Shown here in pieces: positions 41,985 through 46,870 of a stretch of 46,870 bases of DNA. Every line of letters begins with the position of its first letter. Within the stretch, counting starts at the first letter, position 1. The notes under the pieces were generated by a model. It ran no database searches, was not told the origin of the DNA, and saw only the letters and a program-made list of their open reading frames with translations. The DNA lies in contig VXOP01000281.1 of assembly GCA_009839975.1 (NCBI GenBank), forward strand, positions 1-46,870, given 5' to 3'. The translations under genes and the position numbers were made by a program. The DNA comes from Candidatus Poribacteria bacterium (lineage in GTDB: Bacteria > Poribacteria > WGA-4E > WGA-3G).

Positions 41985-43169
41985 ATGGATGTTTTTGGAT
42001 TTCTGAATGATGTTCTTGGATTTCTAATAGATGTTTTTGGTCCTTGGATGGATGTTTTTGGACTCTGGGTTGCAGCTATCTTGACGTTATGCATCTATAG
42101 TTTTCTCTACAAAGATAATCCGTTTTATCGTTTTGCGGAACACCTTTTTGTAGGTATATCTGTGGGATATGGTATCGTTATCGCTATACACCAAGGTGTC
42201 ATTCCGTTAGCTTGGGAACCCTTAGTTGAAGCATTTGATGGTCTTTGGATAGAAATAACGGGTGATGTAACGCCTGAATCACGACAAGCACTCTGGGGAT
42301 TATTTAGAATAATACCGATATTCATCGGATTGCTATTCTTTGCCCGTCTTTCACCCACTTACACCTGGTTAATTCGGTATCCGATTGCTATCCTCATAGG
42401 ATTTGGTGCGGGTGTTGCGATTCCAAATGTGTTGCAAGCGAACATCTTTAAACAGACACAAGGAACAGTTGCCCCCTTTGATAAAATCGATGAAATTGTT
42501 GACCCAACCACTTTAATAACCGTTCATACATTTGACCCGAGCTTTTTAGGAACTGCAGGTGCTGTTCTAATGGTCATCGGTGTACTATGCACGATCTCGT
42601 ATTTTCTATTTTCTGTTGAACAGAGAGAATCCTACAAATGGTTCTCCATTTTCGGTATAGGTCTCGGTGTAATAGGACTCACTTTACTTTTTGTCGACAA
42701 TATAATCACTGACGGTTTAACGCTGATTGAAATTGTGGGTTTTGTTCTGATGTTTGTAGGTGTTCTTGGTGGTGCTCTATGTACTGTATTGTACTTTCTT
42801 TCCTCAGTTGAACAGAGAAATACATTCAATTGGTTACCCATCATCGGTGTCGGTTTCTTCATTTTATTCATTATAGGTTTTATTGGGATATACGGCAATA
42901 CGATATGGTCAGGAACCCTAACCCCATGGGAAGTCTTCAGTGCTGTTCTAATAGTCGTTGGTGTATTCTGTACACTTACCTATTTCTTCTTTTCTGTTGA
43001 ACATAGTGGTGCTATACGATGGACATCAAAGATCGGTATTGCTTTCTTGATGATCGGGTTCGGTGCTGCATTCGGTAACACCGTTATGGGACGTCTGGCA
43101 CTCATGATTCACCGTGTCGGTTTCCTCATCAACGATTGGATTGGTTCAATCATTGCACTTTTCGGTTAG
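41985..43169 (+). CDS. Multi-repeat membrane protein (module component 4)
   Basis: A 394-residue polytopic protein. I place the start at ATG 41985 (GGAGG nine bases upstream), not at a longer upstream reading that overlaps component 3. The N-terminus has four heptads (DVFGFLN, DVLGFLI, DVFGPWM, DVFGLWV; residues 2-29). A conserved-looking hairpin (about 36-70, FAEHLFVGISVGYG) and two helices follow. Residues about 193-374 are three tandem copies of a two-helix unit marked by YFxFSVE at 206, 270 and 333. Both repeat types point to internal duplication. No family is recognised; a channel or scaffold fits. Confidence 0.72.
   Translation: MDVFGFLNDVLGFLIDVFGPWMDVFGLWVAAILTLCIYSFLYKDNPFYRFAEHLFVGISVGYGIVIAIHQGVIPLAWEPLVEAFDGLWIEITGDVTPESRQALWGLFRIIPIFIGLLFFARLSPTYTWLIRYPIAILIGFGAGVAIPNVLQANIFKQTQGTVAPFDKIDEIVDPTTLITVHTFDPSFLGTAGAVLMVIGVLCTISYFLFSVEQRESYKWFSIFGIGLGVIGLTLLFVDNIITDGLTLIEIVGFVLMFVGVLGGALCTVLYFLSSVEQRNTFNWLPIIGVGFFILFIIGFIGIYGNTIWSGTLTPWEVFSAVLIVVGVFCTLTYFFFSVEHSGAIRWTSKIGIAFLMIGFGAAFGNTVMGRLALMIHRVGFLINDWIGSIIALFG
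41988..42071 (+). repeat. Four 21-base coding repeats
   Basis: Four tandem units of GATGTTTTTGGATTTCTG type encode the amphipathic heptads DVFGFLN/DVLGFLI/DVFGPWM/DVFGLWV at the N-terminus of module component 4. The third and fourth differ from the first two by several bases. Confidence 0.8.
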
Positions 43170-43208
43170 CGGTTTTTAGGAGATATAATCTATATTAGGA
43201 GAAGACAG

Positions 43209-44054
43209 ATGCAACTTGGTTATAGCACATGGGGTATGCCGACTGTTCCAATAGACGTGTCTATCCCACATCTCGCATCCCTCGGTTTTGATGGAATTGA
43301 GTTAACGATCATTCAACGGTTTACAACCGAACTGAGCACATTAGATTCAACTGAACGCAAAAGGATCGCTTCCTTACTTGATGATCACAACTTAGCTTTA
43401 CCTGCAATCGCTGCGCATTCTAATCTTATGGATGTTGATGTTGAATCTCACAAGCGAAATATGTGGCGTTTGAAGGGTGGCGTTGACTTGGCGATTGACC
43501 TTGCACAAGGTGATAATATCGCTGCTGTCAATACGACGACAGGTGGCAAACCGGGTGAATGGGATACAAAGAAGGATTTTTTATGTGAACGTGTCGGTGA
43601 ATTGGTTGATTATGCTGCATCAAAGGGTGTAATTATTGCGATGGAACCACACATCGGTGCAATTATAGATACACCTGCAAAAGTGCTTGAACTGCTTGAA
43701 ATCATAGATTCTCCCTATCTAAAGGTCAATTTTGACATTAGCCATTTTGACATTGTTGGTATGTCTACTGAAGAAACGGTCTCAGTATTAGCACCTGTTT
43801 CCGTCCATACACATGTAAAAGATCAACGCGGTATATCACCAGATTTTGAGTTTCTCATTCCCGGTGAAGGTGAATTTGATTATATGCACTATCTCAAAGC
43901 AATGCAGGAACACGGATATGATGGATTTATCACTGCTGAAGTGAGTTTTATGGTTCAAGCACGTAAGGATTACGATCCGCTCGCAGCAGCAGATTTGACT
44001 TATGAGACTCTATCTAAAGCATTTGATGATGCTGGTATTGCGCGAAATCCATAA
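43209..44054 (+). CDS. Sugar-phosphate isomerase/epimerase-like TIM barrel
   Basis: A 281-residue protein of the AP-endonuclease-2/xylose-isomerase-like superfamily. It begins MQLGYSTWGMPTVPID, has LGFDGIELT, and metal-binding candidates: Glu in MEPHIGAI, His-Asp around NFDISHFD, HTHVKDQ and the late Glu in TAEVSF. These enzymes isomerise or epimerise sugars or inositols with a divalent metal. GGAGAAG precedes the ATG. It starts 40 bases after the module, 11 bases before the sulfatase. It may process sugars released by the adjacent sulfatases. Confidence 0.85.
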   Translation: MQLGYSTWGMPTVPIDVSIPHLASLGFDGIELTIIQRFTTELSTLDSTERKRIASLLDDHNLALPAIAAHSNLMDVDVESHKRNMWRLKGGVDLAIDLAQGDNIAAVNTTTGGKPGEWDTKKDFLCERVGELVDYAASKGVIIAMEPHIGAIIDTPAKVLELLEIIDSPYLKVNFDISHFDIVGMSTEETVSVLAPVSVHTHVKDQRGISPDFEFLIPGEGEFDYMHYLKAMQEHGYDGFITAEVSFMVQARKDYDPLAAADLTYETLSKAFDDAGIARNP

Positions 44055-44064
44055 AGGAAATAAC

Positions 44065-45441
44065 ATGAAACCAAACATACTTCTTCTCATGACAGATCAA
44101 CAGCGATGGGATGCGATGGGTTGTAGTGGTGGATGGGTGCAGACGCCACATCTGGATCGGATAGCAAGTGAAGGTGTCCGTTTCAATAATTGTGTCACGA
44201 CATCTCCTGTCTGCATTCCCACACGACTCAGTTTAGCAACCGGTTTATATCCACACAATACGGGTGTTTGGAACAACATGGGACATACTATGTCCGCTGA
44301 TACACCCACCTGGATGCAAGCTGTGCGTTCAGCAGGTTATCGCACAAGTCTTTTTGGCAAGACTCACCTTCATCCACACCAGGGAGACTTACGTGATCGT
44401 GAAGATTTGATGCATGCCTACGGTTTAGATGATATAGACGAGATAGGTGGTCCTCGTGCAAGTGCGCGTGTAAAATCGTATATGACTGACATGTGGGAAG
44501 AAAAAGGTCTATGGGATGGATACCGAGCAGACTATAGCGAAAGATTCAGCAATAAGCCGTACATCGTGCGTCCATCTCCACTCGGTCTTGAAAACTATGC
44601 TGATGTTTACGTTGGTCAACAGGCAAAACAGTATATCCAAGATTATGATCGCGCTGAACCGTGGTGTTGCTGGGTGAGTTTCGGAGGTCCGCATGAACCG
44701 TGGGATACACCTGAACCTTATGCCAGTATGTATGACCCACATGCTATGCCTCCCCCAATACAACGACCTGAAACTGGTGATCGTCCTCTGGGGAATCTGG
44801 ACAGTAAGATGCGGCAAATGAACCCAAAATTTGAAGAGGGTGAAGTTGGACGACTACGAGCAGACTATGCAGGAAATGTCACACTCATTGATGCACAGAT
44901 CGGTGAAATCCTTGAGGCAATTCATGCACGCGGTGAACTTGATAATACAGTGATTGTTCACAGTTCCGACCACGGAGAGATGAATGGTGACTACGGTCTC
45001 ATCTACAAGAATACCTTCCTAAACGGTGCTGTTAGAGTCCCTTTAATTGTCAGAACGCCTGAAACACTAAGAAACCATACATCAGAAATAACATCTGACA
45101 GTCCTGCTGAATGGATTGATATAGGTCCCACACTTGTTGAATTCGCTGGTGGTGAAATGAAACATCGTCAATTTGGAAAATCCTTATGTCCTGCCCTTGA
45201 TGATCCGAATACAATACATCGAGAATACGCTATATCAGAACTATCAGGAGAAATAATGCTGCTCAATCAGGAGTGGAAAATAGCATTGAATCAGGAAGGA
45301 GAGTGTTATCTCTTGTTTGATGTGAAGAACGATCCAGATGAAATTAACAATCTCGCGGGTTTACCAGAAATGAAAGAATTAGAGACAGCGTTAAGATTGC
45401 AAGTTTTAGAACATCTGTTCAACACACAAACGAAAAAGTAG
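44065..45441 (+). CDS. Formylglycine-type sulfatase without signal peptide
   Basis: A 458-residue type I sulfatase. Cys50 in CIPTR is the residue converted to formylglycine by a maturation enzyme that must be encoded elsewhere. Metal-site residues include Asp11-Gln12 (MTDQQRWD) and the late SSDHGEMNGD. It hydrolyses a sulfate ester, likely on a polysaccharide or sugar. I place the start at 44065, where AAGGAA lies upstream; an upstream in-frame reading would overlap the isomerase gene by 53 bases. No signal peptide is visible, so it would be cytoplasmic, in contrast to its neighbour. Roughly two-thirds of its residues look identical to those of the following sulfatase. Confidence 0.92.
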   Translation: MKPNILLLMTDQQRWDAMGCSGGWVQTPHLDRIASEGVRFNNCVTTSPVCIPTRLSLATGLYPHNTGVWNNMGHTMSADTPTWMQAVRSAGYRTSLFGKTHLHPHQGDLRDREDLMHAYGLDDIDEIGGPRASARVKSYMTDMWEEKGLWDGYRADYSERFSNKPYIVRPSPLGLENYADVYVGQQAKQYIQDYDRAEPWCCWVSFGGPHEPWDTPEPYASMYDPHAMPPPIQRPETGDRPLGNLDSKMRQMNPKFEEGEVGRLRADYAGNVTLIDAQIGEILEAIHARGELDNTVIVHSSDHGEMNGDYGLIYKNTFLNGAVRVPLIVRTPETLRNHTSEITSDSPAEWIDIGPTLVEFAGGEMKHRQFGKSLCPALDDPNTIHREYAISELSGEIMLLNQEWKIALNQEGECYLLFDVKNDPDEINNLAGLPEMKELETALRLQVLEHLFNTQTKK

Positions 45442-45475
45442 CTTCTTAGGATTTAAGAGTCTTGTGAGGTTACCT

Positions 45476-46870
45476 ATGAGAGACAAAAGAATATCCAAAG
45501 AATCTAAAAGAACTGAAACGACAACACATTCTTTGAATGATTGCATCAACCGTAGAACTTTCATTAAAGAGTTAGGTATTGCAGGAGTAGGAACCTATTC
45601 ACTCTTGAATTCAGCAAACACTTTGGCACTGAATAAAGATACAGAGCAGCGGAAACCCAACATTCTCTTTATTATGACAGACCAGCAACGATGGGATGCT
45701 ATGGGTGGCAGTGGTGGTTGGGTGCAAACACCAAACATGGATCGTATTGCAAGCGAGGGAGTCCGTTATACCAACTGTGTTACCACTTCACCTGTCTGCG
45801 TTCCAGCGAGGCTCAGTTTAGCAACAGGTTTGTATGCTCATAATACAGGCGTTTGGAATAATTCCAAACATAAAATGCGTGCTGATACACCGACATGGAT
45901 GCAGGCAATTCGCGATGCTGGCTATCGTACAAGTCTTTTTGGAAAAACACATCTGCACACAAATAATGGTGATCTGCGGAAACGTGAACACTTGATGCAT
46001 GCTTATGGATTGGATGATGTTAATGAGATCGGCGGTCCACGAGCAAGTATGAAATGTTTATCCTACTTAACAGAAATGTGGGAAGAAAAGGGTTTATGGA
46101 AAGCCTACCAGAAAGACTATGATGACCGATTCAAGACGAAACCGCATCTTGTCCGTCCAACACCAGTGGGCCTTGAGAATGATGCTGATGTCTATGTTGG
46201 ACAACAAGCAAAGCGGTATCTGCAAAATTATGATCATGATAAACCTTGGTTCTGTTGGGTGAGTTTCGGTGGTCCCCATGAACCGTGGGATTCACCTGAA
46301 CCTTATGCCAGTATGTATTCACCGAAAGACATGCCATCTCCTGTTTCTCGTCCCGTAAAAGGTGATCGTCCACTTGGACATTTAGATACGTTACTAAAGT
46401 CCAAGAAGAGAAGTCCAAAGTTTGAAAAAGGGGATGTAGAGAGAATGCGTGCAGATTATGCGGGAAATGTCACACTCATAGATGACCAGATTGGCGAAAT
46501 CACTGATGTTATACAAGACCGAGGCGAATTAGAAAATACTGTAATCGTTTTCAGTTCGGATCACGGTGAAATGAATGGTGATTACGGTTTAATTTACAAA
46601 AGCAACTTTCTCAACGGTGCTGTCCGTATCCCACTACTTATGCGAACACCTGAAACACTAAAGAATGATAACCAAAATCGTATTTGTAATAGTCCTGTTG
46701 AATGGATTGATATTGGACCGACACTTGTTGAACTCGCTGACGGTAATTTGAAGCATCGGCAATTTGGCAAAACACTAACCCCTACCTTAAAAAATGTAGA
46801 AGTTCATCACCGAGAATATGCTATCTCCCAATTAGCTAAAGAAACGATGCTGTTAAACAGAGAATGGAAA
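45476..46870 (+). CDS. Formylglycine-type sulfatase with Tat signal (3' truncated by window)
   Basis: At least 465 residues, open to the end of the window. The N-terminus has a Tat twin-arginine motif (NRRTFIK, residues 25-31) and a short hydrophobic stretch, so the folded enzyme should be exported. Formylglycine Cys108 sits in CVPAR. Metal motifs (MTDQQRWD, SSDHGEMNGD) repeat those of the preceding sulfatase, with which it is a tandem duplicate. A GAGGT site sits 7 bases before the ATG. The missing C-terminus should be short, because the preceding paralogue ends about 60 residues after the matching point. Probably acts on sulfated glycans in the periplasm or outside. Confidence 0.93.
   Translation, partial: MRDKRISKESKRTETTTHSLNDCINRRTFIKELGIAGVGTYSLLNSANTLALNKDTEQRKPNILFIMTDQQRWDAMGGSGGWVQTPNMDRIASEGVRYTNCVTTSPVCVPARLSLATGLYAHNTGVWNNSKHKMRADTPTWMQAIRDAGYRTSLFGKTHLHTNNGDLRKREHLMHAYGLDDVNEIGGPRASMKCLSYLTEMWEEKGLWKAYQKDYDDRFKTKPHLVRPTPVGLENDADVYVGQQAKRYLQNYDHDKPWFCWVSFGGPHEPWDSPEPYASMYSPKDMPSPVSRPVKGDRPLGHLDTLLKSKKRSPKFEKGDVERMRADYAGNVTLIDDQIGEITDVIQDRGELENTVIVFSSDHGEMNGDYGLIYKSNFLNGAVRIPLLMRTPETLKNDNQNRICNSPVEWIDIGPTLVELADGNLKHRQFGKTLTPTLKNVEVHHREYAISQLAKETMLLNREWK

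Noticed and set aside
41943-41985. Upstream start of module component 4 overlapping component 3
   Set aside because: ATG 41985 has a good GGAGG site and removes the overlap and a non-hydrophobic, Arg-rich extension.

Overview
This 46.9 kb window is a gene-dense, AT-rich piece of a Gram-negative bacterial chromosome. Outer-membrane receptors, an Omp85 barrel, a porin-like barrel, lipoboxes and Tat/Sec signals show a diderm envelope. Formylglycine-type sulfatases in tandem, a dockerin/planctomycete-style cytochrome protein, DUF6785 and DUF6754 proteins, repeated xylose-isomerase-like enzymes and GC-rich-core miniature repeats make an uncultured marine or sponge-associated lineage such as Candidatus Poribacteria the best guess. 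That assignment is inferred from gene content; the window has no rRNA or tRNA to test it.

Layout. (1) 1-8314 is an iron-starvation locus: two near-consensus Fur boxes (103-121 and 6957-6975) precede a porin-like barrel, an imelysin lipoprotein, a di-heme DUF1111 lipoprotein, a tiny lipoprotein, a FecA-type TonB-dependent receptor and a DUF4856 lipoprotein. (2) 8315-14177 holds two polysaccharide/lipid-sugar genes (GT-C transferase, UGM-like flavoprotein), miniature elements, and a reverse-strand TonB-receptor/rhodanese pair behind a perfect sigma-70 promoter. (3) 14304-15736 is an IS200/IS605-type element carrying only tnpB, with end hairpins and a probable omega-RNA. (4) 15815-22964 is a forward run: atypical SDR, polyprenyl-phosphate GT2, a dockerin-cytochrome-copper monooxygenase fusion, a homocysteine methyltransferase/MTHFR fusion and a DUF6785 transporter-like protein. 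(5) 29909-23051 (reverse) is a probable operon: a DUF4097-CBM9-POTRA-Omp85 fusion, a YgfZ-like folate protein, and a TatT/DctP TRAP pair without membrane permease, closed by an intrinsic terminator. (6) 29951-37480 has a xylose-isomerase-like enzyme, an adenylate-kinase-like protein, a GT39, and a YqiJ/YqiK (flotillin) pair carrying odd acidic repeats, and a GNAT. (7) 37578-43169 is aroK-aroB followed by four tightly packed membrane-protein genes of unknown function. (8) 43209-46870 has a sugar isomerase/epimerase and two tandem sulfatases, the second cut by the window end.

The strongest candidates for something undescribed are the four-gene membrane module (39351-43169), the Omp85 fusion (26136-29909), the dockerin-cytochrome-PHM fusion (17402-19015), and the alternating Asp/hydrophobic repeat in the YqiJ homologue. 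Several promoters are unusually close to the sigma-70 consensus with exact 17-bp spacers. Functions are assigned from motif and family recognition by eye; no database search was run.
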